This document shows positions 1-8,468 of a stretch of DNA of 16,190 nt, piece by piece (the first letter of the stretch is position 1; each line of letters opens with the position of its first letter). The position numbers were made by a program, and so were the translations under genes. The stretch spans positions 1 to 16,190 of the forward strand of contig JAPKZP010000020.1 in the NCBI GenBank assembly GCA_026393735.1, read 5' to 3'. Source of the stretch: Acidobacteriota bacterium. Lineage in GTDB: Bacteria; Acidobacteriota; Vicinamibacteria; Vicinamibacterales; JAKQTR01. The notes under the pieces were generated by a model. That model saw only the letters and a program-made list of their open reading frames with translations, was not told where the DNA came from and ran no database searches.

Positions 1-28
1 AAGGTTGTGTTTTGGACCTGACCCCGCA
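1..28. repeat. Possible REP-like half-site at the window edge (truncated)
   Basis: The short stretch downstream of the receptor gene contains GGACCTGACCCCGC on the plus strand, which reads GCGGGGTCAGGTCC on the minus strand. From general knowledge, GGGGTCAGG-type termini occur in repetitive extragenic palindromes mobilised by RAYT transposases in many GC-rich genomes. Only one half could be present here because the window begins within it. No hairpin can be shown, so this is a weak, edge-limited call. Confidence 0.2.
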
Positions 29-2317
29 CTAGAACTCGACGCGGATGCCGCCCACGAAGGTCCGGCCCCACTGGTAGAGCGTCTTCGGGCCGCGCAGCGA
101 GCGGCTCCACTCGTAGACGAGCACGTTGTCGTGGTCCAGCACGTTCTCGGCCTCGATGAACAGCATGGTTGACGTGCGCCCCTTCACGAAGGTGCGGTCT
201 ACCCGCACGTCGAGCCGCCGGTACGGCGGGTAGTCGAGCGTGTTGATCCGACTGAGATCATAGACACCGCGGCCGGCCTTGATGGACGCCTTCGTATCGA
301 ACGGCGTGTAGGGGTGCCCGCTGACGTAGCGCCATCGGAACCCCGTGTTCCAGTGTCGCGCCGGCTGCCAGGCCATCTCCACGCGGGCCTGGTGCCGCCG
401 CTCGTGCTCGGCACGCCGCCACACGCCGTCGAGGCCGAGTTGCGAGACGTCCCAGTACGAATAGTTGGTCGTGACCTGCAGGCGGCTTGCGGGCGTCAGC
501 ACGGCAACCGAGTCGATGCCCGACCCGTGCACCTGCCCGCCGCTGACAAGGGGGCCGACAAACGGCGAATCGAACTCGGCGGCCGTGCTCACCAGCACCC
601 GGCCTGGCGCGACAGGGTCGACCGGGTAGTTGCGATAGCTCTTGTCGAACCCCTCGACGCCGACGCGCAGCCAGCGCCGCACGTCGACATCCACGCCGCC
701 GCCGAACTGCGACGACTGGATCGGCGGGAGGGAGACGTTTTCGGGCGCGCTCGCCATCCAGATGTACGGCACGCTCTGCCGGTATGTGCCCCAGAACCCG
801 GACACTCGGATACGCCGCCGCGCAGCGTACTCGACCTTCACGCGCGGGCTGGCCGCCGTCACGCTGGCTGCGCTCCAGTGGTCGGCCCGGATGCCCGCGA
901 GCAGCCGCACGCGGCCGGCAAAGAACTGGCGGGCCATCTCGAGGTACGCAGCCGCATCGGCAAAGGATCGGCGGTCGCTCGACTCGAGGTCGCGCTTCAC
1001 CGGTTCGTACGGCGTCCAGATGTCGTTGACGTAGAGATCGTAGTCGTAGTGGTAGGCCTTCACCGCAGCGCCCACGAGGATGTCTCCGACGGGTGTTCCC
1101 GCGCGCCGCATGTCGGCACGCACCCGGAAGTCGACGTCGCGACCGCGGTCGATGGCGTCAACCGTGGTGCCGTCGTACGCCCGCGCGTCCACCTCGCTCG
1201 TCCCGATGCTGGCCGACAGGGATGTCGCCGTGCGAGCCGACCATTGCGAGTCGACGCGCAGCCCGGCCATGCCGATCCACTCATCGCCCGTGAGGTCGTT
1301 GGCGCCGGTCGCCTCGTCCTGGATGGACACTCCGTCTTTCGTGCCGATCCCGAGGAATGTGACGGCGTGTCTGTCGCCGAACCGCCGGTCGAACTTTACG
1401 AGCGCGTCCGAGTAGGTCGGCACCGCCTCGGCGTTCTTCTCGCGGAAGGCCGCTTCGAGCAGGCTGCGGCGCGCCGACACGAGCCACGACCCGGTGCCGC
1501 CCATCGGGCCCTCGGCGATCGCCATGGCGCCGCCGACGCCGGCGCCAAGCATCGTGTGAACGCGGTCCGCGCGGCCGGGCCTCAAGCCGATGTGCACGAC
1601 CGACGACATGCGGTCCCCGTATGCAGCAGAGAAGCCGCTCACGTCGAACGTCCCGGACTGGACGAGCCATGGCGGGATGATGGAGAGCGCCCCACCCGAG
1701 CCACCCTGTGCGCCGAAGTGATTGGGATTGGGCACGTCGAAACCGTCGATGAGCGTCTGGTTCTCGATGGCTCCGCCGCCGCGCACGAGCAGGTCGTTTC
1801 GATTGTCCTGGGAAGCGGCGACGCCTGGTTGCGCCTGCATCGCGCGGAACATGTCGTCGAGCGCTCCGGGCGTGGCGGCAATGGCCTCTCCGGTCAGGAC
1901 TCGAGCCACGGGGCCGGGTATGATGGTCGCCGTCGCAGGCTGCGACGCATCGGGCCTGGCCTCGGTCTGCATCGCCAGCCGGTACGGGATCTCGACGGCG
2001 GCCTGGCACGGGTCGCCGGAAGGCGCGACGGTGACGGGTGCGGATTCCGAGAAGCCGGCCGTTGATGCCGTGATGGAGTAGATCCCCGGCGCGATGGACG
2101 AGAATGCGAATCGGCCATCCAGGGCGGAGTCGGCGGTCGCGCGCGTGCTGGCGCCCTGGGTGCGCAGCGTGACGAGCGCGCCACCCACCCCGGCGAGCGA
2201 CAGGCTGTCGACGACGGTTCCGACGATGCGGCACGGCGCTGCCTGAACTGCTGCGGGCGTCGCCGCCGGCACCGGCCCCTGGGCCACGGCCACCCACACG
2301 CTCAACGCCAATAGCAT
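29..2317 (-). CDS. TonB-dependent receptor with N-terminal carboxypeptidase-regulatory-like domain
   Basis: A 762-residue outer-membrane active-transport receptor whose ligand is unknown. Residues 1-26 form a signal peptide (MLLALSVWVAVAQG start, Ala-rich cleavage region). Residues 30-112 form a beta-sandwich of the carboxypeptidase-regulatory-like type (CRIVGTVVDS, DGRFAFSSIAPGIYSI), with Cys29 and Cys104 at its ends that could form a disulfide. Residues about 137-240 are the plug (LTGEAIAATPGALDDMFRAM, LLVRGGGAIENQTLIDGFDV). The remainder is a beta-barrel with alternating aromatic strands, ending in the terminal Phe (GGIRVEF) typical of outer-membrane insertion. I see no clear TonB box and no STN signalling domain, so an extracytoplasmic sigma-factor relay is unlikely. 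The ATG at 2317 is chosen because it immediately precedes the signal peptide; the Shine-Dalgarno is poor. The gene is divergent from the transporter at 2483. Receptors of this architecture are common in Acidobacteriota and Bacteroidota. Confidence 0.93.
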   Translation of the reverse strand: MLLALSVWVAVAQGPVPAATPAAVQAAPCRIVGTVVDSLSLAGVGGALVTLRTQGASTRATADSALDGRFAFSSIAPGIYSITASTAGFSESAPVTVAPSGDPCQAAVEIPYRLAMQTEARPDASQPATATIIPGPVARVLTGEAIAATPGALDDMFRAMQAQPGVAASQDNRNDLLVRGGGAIENQTLIDGFDVPNPNHFGAQGGSGGALSIIPPWLVQSGTFDVSGFSAAYGDRMSSVVHIGLRPGRADRVHTMLGAGVGGAMAIAEGPMGGTGSWLVSARRSLLEAAFREKNAEAVPTYSDALVKFDRRFGDRHAVTFLGIGTKDGVSIQDEATGANDLTGDEWIGMAGLRVDSQWSARTATSLSASIGTSEVDARAYDGTTVDAIDRGRDVDFRVRADMRRAGTPVGDILVGAAVKAYHYDYDLYVNDIWTPYEPVKRDLESSDRRSFADAAAYLEMARQFFAGRVRLLAGIRADHWSAASVTAASPRVKVEYAARRRIRVSGFWGTYRQSVPYIWMASAPENVSLPPIQSSQFGGGVDVDVRRWLRVGVEGFDKSYRNYPVDPVAPGRVLVSTAAEFDSPFVGPLVSGGQVHGSGIDSVAVLTPASRLQVTTNYSYWDVSQLGLDGVWRRAEHERRHQARVEMAWQPARHWNTGFRWRYVSGHPYTPFDTKASIKAGRGVYDLSRINTLDYPPYRRLDVRVDRTFVKGRTSTMLFIEAENVLDHDNVLVYEWSRSLRGPKTLYQWGRTFVGGIRVEF

Positions 2318-2352
2318 CGATGCTGCACCCGCCGGCTCCCGCCCGTGTGTCG

Positions 2353-2382
2353 CGTGACGTACCTCACGGCCCGACTATACCA
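2353..2382 (-). promoter_or_regulatory. Candidate extended -10 promoter and palindrome upstream of the TonB receptor gene
   Basis: On the minus strand TATAGT (2379-2374, five of six to TATAAT) is preceded by TGG, giving an extended -10 of the form TGnTATAGT. No recognisable -35 lies upstream. Where transcription would begin, CGTGA and TCACG (2353-2357 and 2364-2368, 6-nt spacer) form a palindrome that could be an operator shared by the two divergent genes. This rests on pattern alone. In GC-rich DNA a short palindrome can arise by chance. Confidence 0.35.
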
Positions 2383-2464
2383 CTGCGCTCCTGCCGCCCT
2401 CCGGCGCCTGGCCGCGCCCAATCGGCTTCGTCCTGCGCCATCGTCCTTCTGCGGCTCTGCCAGG

Positions 2465-2470
2465 TACGAT
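2465..2470 (+). promoter_or_regulatory. -10-like hexamer close to the transporter start (possible near-leaderless mRNA)
   Basis: TACGAT matches TATAAT at four of six positions and ends 12 nt before the ATG at 2483. No convincing Shine-Dalgarno lies in CCCTCTCCTTC before the ATG. Transcription from this element would start about 5-6 nt before the start codon. No -35 is visible, so this is tentative. Confidence 0.25.
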
Positions 2471-2482
2471 ACCCTCTCCTTC

Positions 2483-3814
2483 ATGCCCAAACCGTCTGCG
2501 CCTCCCGGATGGCTCGAGCGTCTCGGCCTGCATCGCCCCGAACTGCGCGCGTGGGCGATGTACGACTGGGCCAACAGCGCGTTCTGGACCACCGTCATCG
2601 CGGCGGTGTTCCCGGCATACTTCGTGCGGACGGCGGCCTTCGGGATGGATCCGTCGGCAGCCACCAGCCGCCTCGCCCTCGCCAGCGCGGCGGCCATCGG
2701 CATCGTCGCGGTCATTTCGCCTGTCCTTGGTGCGATCGCCGACTACGCAGCCTTGAAGAAACGGCTGCTCGGTGCCTTCCTCTGCGTGGCGGTGGCGTCC
2801 ACCGGGGCGCTGTGGTTCGTCGGCCAGGGCGATTGGCGGCTGGCGTTGTGGCTGTTCGTGATCGGCAACATCGCCAGCGCGGCGAACATGACGTTCTACG
2901 ACTCGCTGCTGCCGCATATTGCGTCGGCCGAGGAGGTGGACGTCGTCTCGTCGAGCGCCTATGCCATCGGCTATCTCGGCGGTGGGCTGCTGCTGGTGAT
3001 CAACCTGCTCTGGATCGCGCAACCCGGCTGGTTCGGCATCCCTGACGCGGGCACCGCCGCCCGCCTGTCATTCGTCAGCGTCGCGGTGTGGTGGGCGGTG
3101 TTCTCAATCCCCCTCTTCAGGCGCGTGCCTGAACCGCCGCCCCAGTTCGCGCCCGGGGTCCCGCATCCCTCCGTATGGACCGTTGCCTTCTCACGCCTAA
3201 GCACCACCTTCCACGAACTGCGGTCGTTCAAGCACGCGTTCCTGCTGCTCGTGGCATTCGCCATCTACAACGACGGCATCAACACGATCATCCGCATGGC
3301 GTCGGCGTACGGCTCCGAGATTGGCATCCCCGAGGAATCCCTGCTCCCGGTCTTCGTCGTCGTCCAGTTTGCCGGCGTGCCCTTCGCGTTCATGTTTGGC
3401 CGCCTGGCGACGCACATCACGGCGAAGCGCGCCGTGCTTCTGTCGCTGGCCGTCTATACGGGTATCAGCATCTTCGGCTACTTCGTCAGCACGATCTGGC
3501 ACTTCTACATTCTCGGAATCGCGGTCGCCATGGTGCAGGGCGGCAGCCAGGCGCTCAGCCGCTCCATGTTCTCGACGATGATTCCGAAACACAAGTCGTC
3601 GGAGTTCTTCTCCTTCTTCGGGATCTTCGAGAAGTTCGCCGGCATTCTCGGCCCGCTCGTGTTCGGCATCGTCGCCCAGCGGACCGGCACGAGCCGGCCC
3701 GCCATCGTGGCGCTGATCCCCTTCTTCGCAATCGGCGCGTACCTGCTGAACAAGGTGGATGTCGCGGAGGGCCAGAAGGCGGCCCGGGCGGCCGAGGCGC
3801 ACCTCCTCGAGTAA
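2483..3814 (+). CDS. Major facilitator transporter, UMF1 / Atg22-like family
   Basis: A 443-residue inner-membrane protein with about 12 hydrophobic segments. It is recognised by the family opening RAWAMYDWANSAFWTTVIAA (residues 22-41) and by a late-region signature, GGSQALSRSMFSTMIPKHKS, where substrate-family MFS proteins have a conserved loop. Length matches the usual 420-460 residues of UMF1 proteins (TC 2.A.1.24). The eukaryotic relative Atg22 exports amino acids from the vacuole; bacterial substrates are unknown, so none is assigned. The frame is open back to 2345, but the ATG at 2483 is chosen because family members start a few residues before this conserved segment and the upstream codons encode an Arg/Pro-rich, non-conserved stretch. 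The gene is divergent from the TonB receptor and convergent with the efflux operon. Whether it acts with the receptor is unknown. Confidence 0.9.
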   Translation: MPKPSAPPGWLERLGLHRPELRAWAMYDWANSAFWTTVIAAVFPAYFVRTAAFGMDPSAATSRLALASAAAIGIVAVISPVLGAIADYAALKKRLLGAFLCVAVASTGALWFVGQGDWRLALWLFVIGNIASAANMTFYDSLLPHIASAEEVDVVSSSAYAIGYLGGGLLLVINLLWIAQPGWFGIPDAGTAARLSFVSVAVWWAVFSIPLFRRVPEPPPQFAPGVPHPSVWTVAFSRLSTTFHELRSFKHAFLLLVAFAIYNDGINTIIRMASAYGSEIGIPEESLLPVFVVVQFAGVPFAFMFGRLATHITAKRAVLLSLAVYTGISIFGYFVSTIWHFYILGIAVAMVQGGSQALSRSMFSTMIPKHKSSEFFSFFGIFEKFAGILGPLVFGIVAQRTGTSRPAIVALIPFFAIGAYLLNKVDVAEGQKAARAAEAHLLE

Positions 3815-3855
3815 CGCCGGAGACATCGCCGGGCGGCTCCACGAAGCGGTTTATG

Positions 3856-3881
3856 CGGGTCCTCAGGTCCACAGAGACCCG
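3856..3881. terminator. Candidate hairpin between convergent genes
   Basis: In the 79-nt gap between the stops of the transporter and the last efflux permease, CGGGTC (3856-3861) pairs with GACCCG (3876-3881). The stem extends by two more pairs if one C is bulged. No T-run follows on either strand, so it is not a textbook intrinsic terminator. Its position suits a bidirectional transcription barrier. Confidence 0.3.
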
Positions 3882-3893
3882 GGAGGCTGACGA

Positions 3894-5015
3894 CTATCCC
3901 AGCGTCTTCTTCGATCGGAACGTGGCGAGCATCAGTACGCCTACTCCCCAGCCGAGCATCAGCAGCGCGTCCTTCCAGAACGCCTCCAACCCGACGCCCT
4001 TGAGGAAGATCCCGCGAACGATCACGAGGTAGTAGCGCAGGGGGATGAGATAGGTGAACGGCCGGATCGGGGCCGGCATGTTTTCGATCGGGAAGATGAA
4101 CCCGGAGAGGTAGATCATCGGGAACATGAAGAAGAAGACAGCCGTCATCATGGCCTGCTGCTGGCTCTGCGAGATCGTGGACACGAAGAGGCCCAGGCCG
4201 AGCGTGCAGAGCAGGTAGACGAGGGACAGCCCGAACAGCAGCGGGAAGCTGCCGCGCAGCGGGATCTCGAACCACAGCACCGCGACGGCGACGACGAGCA
4301 GGACGTCGATGATCCCGATCACGCCGAACGGGAGCAGTTTGCCGACCGTCAGTTCCCAGCGCTTCAGCGGAGTCACGTTGAGCTGCTCGAGCGTGCCCAG
4401 TTCCTTCTCGCGCACGACGGACATCGCGCCGAGCACAGTGGTGATCACCATCAGCAGGAGCGCCAGCACGCCGGGCACCATGAAGTGCTGACTGAGCAGT
4501 TGCGGGTTAAACCACACGCGGATGCGCGCCTCGATCGACCCGATCGTCGGCGCCCCGGGCGGCCGCCTCTGGAGGGCGATTTCGGCGGCCTTCTCGGCGA
4601 TCAGGCTGCTGGCATAGGCCAGTCCCACGCCGGCGGAGTTCGAGTCGGATCCGTCGGCGACGATCTGCACGGTGACCGGGCGCCTGTTCCGGATGGCGTC
4701 GCCGTAGCCCGGCGGGATGGTCAGCGCCATCCACGCGCGCCGGCTTTCGATCTCACGCTGCACGTCGCCGTCGTTCGACGTGACGTCGACGACGCTGAAG
4801 TAGGGCGATCCTTCGAACTTCCCGATGAGGTCGCGGCTCACGGGCGACCGGTCTGCATCGACGACGACGATCGGCACGTTCTTGACGTCCGTCGTGGCCG
4901 CGTAACCCAGAATGGCCAACTGCACCACCGGCGCGACGAAGATGACCGGGAACATGCGCGGGTTGCGGCGCAGTTCCTGGAACTCCTTGCGGATGAGGAA
5001 CAGGAGCCGGCGCAT
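3894..5015 (-). CDS. ABC-2 type efflux permease subunit 2 (YbhR/YbhS-like)
   Basis: A 373-residue ABC-2 family inner-membrane permease, last gene of the efflux operon. The N-terminus (MRRLLFLIRKEFQELRRNPR) is a cytoplasmic amphipathic segment. TM1 spans about residues 21-40, and about 41-175 is a periplasmic domain (VPIVVVDADRSPVSRDLIGKF). Five further TM helices follow. VREKELGTLEQL (201-212) is the cytoplasmic coupling element that contacts the ATPase in this family, and SGFIFPIENMPAPIRPFTYL is the conserved late-region motif. Its stop-start junction with the upstream permease is TGATG, sharing a single base, so translation is probably coupled. It resembles permease 1 throughout, and the two likely form a heterodimeric channel. 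From its place in the HlyD/TolC operon it should pass substrate from the cytoplasm or inner membrane to the adaptor. The substrate cannot be told from sequence. Confidence 0.92.
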   Translation of the reverse strand: MRRLLFLIRKEFQELRRNPRMFPVIFVAPVVQLAILGYAATTDVKNVPIVVVDADRSPVSRDLIGKFEGSPYFSVVDVTSNDGDVQREIESRRAWMALTIPPGYGDAIRNRRPVTVQIVADGSDSNSAGVGLAYASSLIAEKAAEIALQRRPPGAPTIGSIEARIRVWFNPQLLSQHFMVPGVLALLLMVITTVLGAMSVVREKELGTLEQLNVTPLKRWELTVGKLLPFGVIGIIDVLLVVAVAVLWFEIPLRGSFPLLFGLSLVYLLCTLGLGLFVSTISQSQQQAMMTAVFFFMFPMIYLSGFIFPIENMPAPIRPFTYLIPLRYYLVIVRGIFLKGVGLEAFWKDALLMLGWGVGVLMLATFRSKKTLG

Positions 5016-6133
5016 CAGCCTCGCTCCTTCGCCAGCCGGACCGACGCCAGGCCCAGCACGACCACGGAATAGACGCCCAGCGCCAGGAACTGGTCGGCGA
5101 TCATCCCGAATCCCAGCCCCTTAAGGACGATGCCCCGCAGGATCACGAGGAAGTAGCGGGCCGGCACGCCGTAGGTAATCACCCGGATGGGCGCAGGCAT
5201 GCTGGCGATCGGGAAGATGAAGCCCGAGAGGATGAAGGTCGGGAGCAGGGAGATGAGCAGGCTGATCAGGAACGCGAGGGCCTGGGAATCCACCAGTGTG
5301 GACACCAGCAGTCCGGTCCCGAGCGCGCCGATGATAAAGATCGACGCCCCGAAGAGCAGCAGCAGCCAGCTTCCGCGCACGGGCAGCTCGAACAGCAGCA
5401 TCGCGGCGCCGATAATCAGGAACGCGGACACGAGCGAGATGAAGAAGTAGGGAATCGTCTTCCCGACCACGTAGGACACCGTGCTGATGGGCGCCATCCG
5501 CACCTGCTCCCAGGTCCCCCGTTCCTTCTCGCGCACGATCGACAGCGATGTCGACACGACGCTGCTGATCATGACGATGAAGCCGATGAGGCCCGGCACG
5601 AGGAACAGCGTGCTCTGCAGCTCGGGGTTGTACCAGATCCGCGGCTCCATCATGATCGGCGGGGCGAATCCCCGCCCCCCGACGAGCTGCAGCTGAAGCT
5701 GCGCCGACACGCCACGCACGATGGCCTGGGCGTAGCCGTAGACGGTCGTGGCCGTGTTCGCGTTGTCGCCGTTGATCAGCACCTGCACGTACGCCGTGTG
5801 GCCCGTGCGCAGGTCGCGGCTCATGCCCTCGGGAATCACGAGCGCCGCCCGGATCTCGCCGGTGTTCATCATCCGCTCGATCTCGGCCATCGAGGTCGGC
5901 GTCGCCACGATGTCGAAGTACGTCGAGTTGACGAAGGACGCCAGGAGGTCGCGGCTGTCGGCGTTGTGCTCGCGGTCCATGACCGCGAGGCGCACGTGGC
6001 GGATGTCGAAGTTGAGGGCGTAGCCGTAGAGCATCAGGAAGAACGCCGGCACGAACAGGAGGATCAGCAGTGTGCGCCGGTCGCGCACGATCTGCCAGAA
6101 CTCCTTGCGGCCGACGGCCAGGGCTTTTCTCAT
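5015..6133 (-). CDS. ABC-2 type efflux permease subunit 1 (YbhS/YbhR-like)
   Basis: A 372-residue ABC-2 permease. TM1 is about residues 21-40 (LLILLFVPAFFLMLYGYAL). A large periplasmic domain covers about 41-175 (RLAVMDREHNADSRDLLASF) and is followed by five TM helices. REKERGTWEQ (201-210) is the cytoplasmic coupling element, and SGFIFPIASMPAPIRVITYG is the family's late motif. The frame is open upstream to 6280, but the ATG at 6133 is preferred: it overlaps the stop of ATPase 2 as ATGA and gives the typical N-terminus MRKALAVGRKEFWQIVRDRR, whereas the upstream residues are Arg/Ala-rich shadow sequence from the other frame. It pairs with the next gene as the two halves of the membrane channel, as YbhS and YbhR do in E. 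coli. No residue loss or frameshift is visible. Confidence 0.92.
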   Translation of the reverse strand: MRKALAVGRKEFWQIVRDRRTLLILLFVPAFFLMLYGYALNFDIRHVRLAVMDREHNADSRDLLASFVNSTYFDIVATPTSMAEIERMMNTGEIRAALVIPEGMSRDLRTGHTAYVQVLINGDNANTATTVYGYAQAIVRGVSAQLQLQLVGGRGFAPPIMMEPRIWYNPELQSTLFLVPGLIGFIVMISSVVSTSLSIVREKERGTWEQVRMAPISTVSYVVGKTIPYFFISLVSAFLIIGAAMLLFELPVRGSWLLLLFGASIFIIGALGTGLLVSTLVDSQALAFLISLLISLLPTFILSGFIFPIASMPAPIRVITYGVPARYFLVILRGIVLKGLGFGMIADQFLALGVYSVVVLGLASVRLAKERG

Positions 6134-7065
6134 GCCGCGGTCCCTCCCGCACGTTCCACCACGTCCATGAACACGTCCTCGAGCGACGGCTGCACGAACT
6201 CGAGCGACTCGGCATGGATGCCGAGCCCGTCGAGCCGTTCGCGCAGAGGCTCCGTGGCGCGCTGGCCGGGCCGCAGCCACACGTGCAGCGCCGTGCCGAA
6301 CAGGCTCGTCTTCTCGACCGACGGCAAGTCGTCGAGGGCGCGCACCGCCTCCATCGGGGACGCGGTGCGCACTTCGACGACCGCCCGCTTGGCGAACACG
6401 TTCTTGAGTTCGCTGACCGTGCCGAGCGCCGCGATGCGGCCCGAGTGCATGAGCGCGAGGCGATGACAGTGCTCCGCTTCGTCAAGGTAGTGCGTCGTCA
6501 CGAAGACGGTGACGCCGCTCTCCGAGAGCCGGTTGATGAGCAGCCAGAACTGGCGTCGCGAGACCGGGTCGACGCCGCCCGTGGGCTCGTCGAGAAAGAG
6601 AATGCGCGGCTCGTGCAGGATCGCGCAGCCGAGCGCGAGGCGCTGGCGCCAGCCGCCCGCGAGGTCGCGGGTGAGCGTGCGCTCGCGGCCCTTGAGGCCG
6701 GCCATGTCGAGGGCGAAGGCCCGGCGCTCGGCGAGCGTCCGATCGTCGAGGCCGTAGAGGCCGCCGAAGAAGGTGATGTTCTCCTCGACCGTCAGCAGTT
6801 CGTAGAGTGAAAAGCGCTGCGACATGTAGCCGATGCGCCGCTTCACGCCTTCGGGGTCGCGGCCGACGTCGATGCCGCCCACCGTTGCCGTGCCGGACGA
6901 TGGTTTCAGCAGCCCGCACAGCATGCGGATCGTGGTCGACTTCCCCGCGCCGTTGCTGCCGAGGAAGCCGAAGATCTCGCCCTGTTCGACGTCGAACGAT
7001 ACGTGATCGACGGCGAGGAACGGCCCGAAGCGCCGGGTCAGGTCGCGGACGGTGACGGCTGGCAT
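6130..7065 (-). CDS. ABC transporter ATPase 2 (YbhF C-terminal-half-like), degenerate signature motif
   Basis: A 311-residue cytoplasmic ATPase. Walker A is GSNGAGKS (36-43), Q-loop Gln83 (GYMSQRFSLY), Walker B ILFLDE with catalytic Glu160, D-loop GGVDP, and the H-loop His192 is intact (TTHYLDEAEHC). The signature reads LAGGW (135-139) in place of LSGGQ. E. coli YbhF's second domain, as I recall it, is also atypical at this position. A C-terminal regulatory tail of about 90 residues ends PSLEDVFMDVVERAG, as in this subfamily. The ATG at 7065 is chosen over the longer open frame because the protein begins there (MPAVTVRDLTRRFGPF), with AGGA 9-12 nt upstream. The gap to the tolC-like gene is 35 nt, the largest in the operon, and its stop overlaps the permease start as ATGA. 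It probably heterodimerises with ATPase 1. Confidence 0.93.
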   Translation of the reverse strand: MPAVTVRDLTRRFGPFLAVDHVSFDVEQGEIFGFLGSNGAGKSTTIRMLCGLLKPSSGTATVGGIDVGRDPEGVKRRIGYMSQRFSLYELLTVEENITFFGGLYGLDDRTLAERRAFALDMAGLKGRERTLTRDLAGGWRQRLALGCAILHEPRILFLDEPTGGVDPVSRRQFWLLINRLSESGVTVFVTTHYLDEAEHCHRLALMHSGRIAALGTVSELKNVFAKRAVVEVRTASPMEAVRALDDLPSVEKTSLFGTALHVWLRPGQRATEPLRERLDGLGIHAESLEFVQPSLEDVFMDVVERAGGTAA

Positions 7066-7100
7066 ATCAGGTTCCTGTCTGGCCTTCGGTGAAGCGGCCC

Positions 7101-8468
7101 CTACCGCCCGACCACCCTGTCGAGCCGCGCCTGCGACAGACGCGCCGCCGCCAGGGCGCGGGTGCGATCGAGTTGCGCAAACAGCATCGCCTGCTGCGCG
7201 TCGAGCACTTCGGTGTTCGTGACGAGCCCTGCCTTGAACCGTTCGCTGACAACGCGCCTGGCCTCCGTGGCGGCCGCCACTTCGTCGGTGGCCGCCGCGA
7301 TCGACGCGCGGGCGGCCTCGAGATCGAGGCGCCGTTGACGGACGTCGAACGCCAGGTACGAGTCGAACTCGGCCAGGCGCTGTTCGATCGCTCGCCTGTT
7401 GGCCGACACCTCGGCCACGTCGGCCTTCACGCGGCCGCCGTCCCAGAGGGGCCACGCCACGTTGACGCCGACGTCCCACGAGTCTTTCCACGCGTCTTCG
7501 CGGGGGAAGATCCGGGGATTCGGCTTCGCGTAGTCGAAGCCCGCGCCGAGCGTGATGATGGGGTGCAGGCCCGCCGCGACTGCGGCGCGGCGCTCGCCGA
7601 GACCGGTGGCCCGGTTCTCGAGCGCCTGGCGCTCCGATCGATTGGCCTGCGCCTCCGCGAAGAGCTGGTCGAACGTCGGCGCGTCGGCGATCGGCCCGTC
7701 GATGGTGGCTTCGAGCACGACCGCCGTCTCGGCGGGCAGCCCGGTGACGCGACGAAGATCCGCCTCCGCCACGTCCCGGGCGTTTCGAGCCTCGATGAGC
7801 AGCACCTGCTCGCGCGAACGCTGCGCCTCGACGCTCAGCACGTCGTTCGGCGCGACGAGCCCGACGTCTCGCATGTTGTTCACGTCCCGGAGGTGGGCGT
7901 CCACGAGCTTCATCGCTTCGTCGACGACCCGCACGGCCTCGTTCGCGGTGATGAGCGCCCAGAACGCCCGCGCGGCCTCCAGCCGCATGTCGGCCTTCAC
8001 CGTGGACACGTCCTTGCCGGCCGCGGCCTGTTCGGCTTTCGCCGCTCGCTCGAGCGACGCGACCCGGCCGAACGTGCAGATCGGCCATTGCATGTCGACA
8101 CGGCTGCGCCAGTTGTCCGGCACGTCCGGGTAGATGATCTTTGGCGGCGAGCCCGGGGCTGCCGGGATGCCGAATTCCTCGACGTGGTTGGTCCTCGTGT
8201 ACCCGGCAAGCAGGCTGATGAACGGCATGTCGGCGGCGGACCGGGACGCCACCGCGGCCGTGGCCGCTTCCTGCCGCGCCTCGATCTCACCGACGCGGTG
8301 ACTGGTCTGCAGGGCGAGGTCAATCGTCTGCGGCAACGTGAGGTGGATCGTGGTGGGCGGCGTGCCGGCGGCTGCCGGTCCCTGGGCCGACACCGGCGAC
8401 GGGCCCGCGAGTCCGCCCGCCGCAATCAGCGAGAGGACGGCTGTCTGACGCAGGAGCGCGTGTTTCAT
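7101..8468 (-). CDS. TolC-family outer-membrane efflux channel protein
   Basis: A 455-residue outer-membrane efflux protein. The signal peptide spans residues 1-28 (MKHALLRQTAVLSLIAAGGL, cleavage near SPVSA|QG). Two tandem OEP repeats follow, about 45-235 and 255-450. Each is rich in Ala/Glu/Arg helices (QEAATAAVASRSAADMPFIS in the first, VSERFKAGLVTNTEVLDAQQ in the second, the latter being the family's GxVTxxevLdAq hallmark). It would trimerise to form the outer-membrane and periplasmic tunnel for the HlyD/ABC exporter. The ATG at 8468 overlaps the ATPase 1 stop as ATGA. The same frame stays open upstream to 9677 by chance of composition, but that part is a shadow of ATPase 1 and HlyD. Finding the channel gene between the two ATPase genes is unusual: in E. 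coli the ybh operon has no channel gene and relies on a TolC encoded elsewhere. Confidence 0.94.
   Translation of the reverse strand: MKHALLRQTAVLSLIAAGGLAGPSPVSAQGPAAAGTPPTTIHLTLPQTIDLALQTSHRVGEIEARQEAATAAVASRSAADMPFISLLAGYTRTNHVEEFGIPAAPGSPPKIIYPDVPDNWRSRVDMQWPICTFGRVASLERAAKAEQAAAGKDVSTVKADMRLEAARAFWALITANEAVRVVDEAMKLVDAHLRDVNNMRDVGLVAPNDVLSVEAQRSREQVLLIEARNARDVAEADLRRVTGLPAETAVVLEATIDGPIADAPTFDQLFAEAQANRSERQALENRATGLGERRAAVAAGLHPIITLGAGFDYAKPNPRIFPREDAWKDSWDVGVNVAWPLWDGGRVKADVAEVSANRRAIEQRLAEFDSYLAFDVRQRRLDLEAARASIAAATDEVAAATEARRVVSERFKAGLVTNTEVLDAQQAMLFAQLDRTRALAAARLSQARLDRVVGR

Noticed and set aside
314..2065. 583-codon open frame on the plus strand, antisense to the TonB receptor
   Set aside because: Arg/His/Ala-rich with no domain or hydrophobic pattern, while the opposite strand encodes a clear receptor. 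Long antisense frames are expected at this GC content.
7066..8088. Long N-terminal extension of ATPase 2 in the same frame
   Set aside because: It lies wholly over the tolC-like gene, is Arg/Gly/Ala-rich, and the ATPase family begins at ATG 7065 with a ribosome site upstream.
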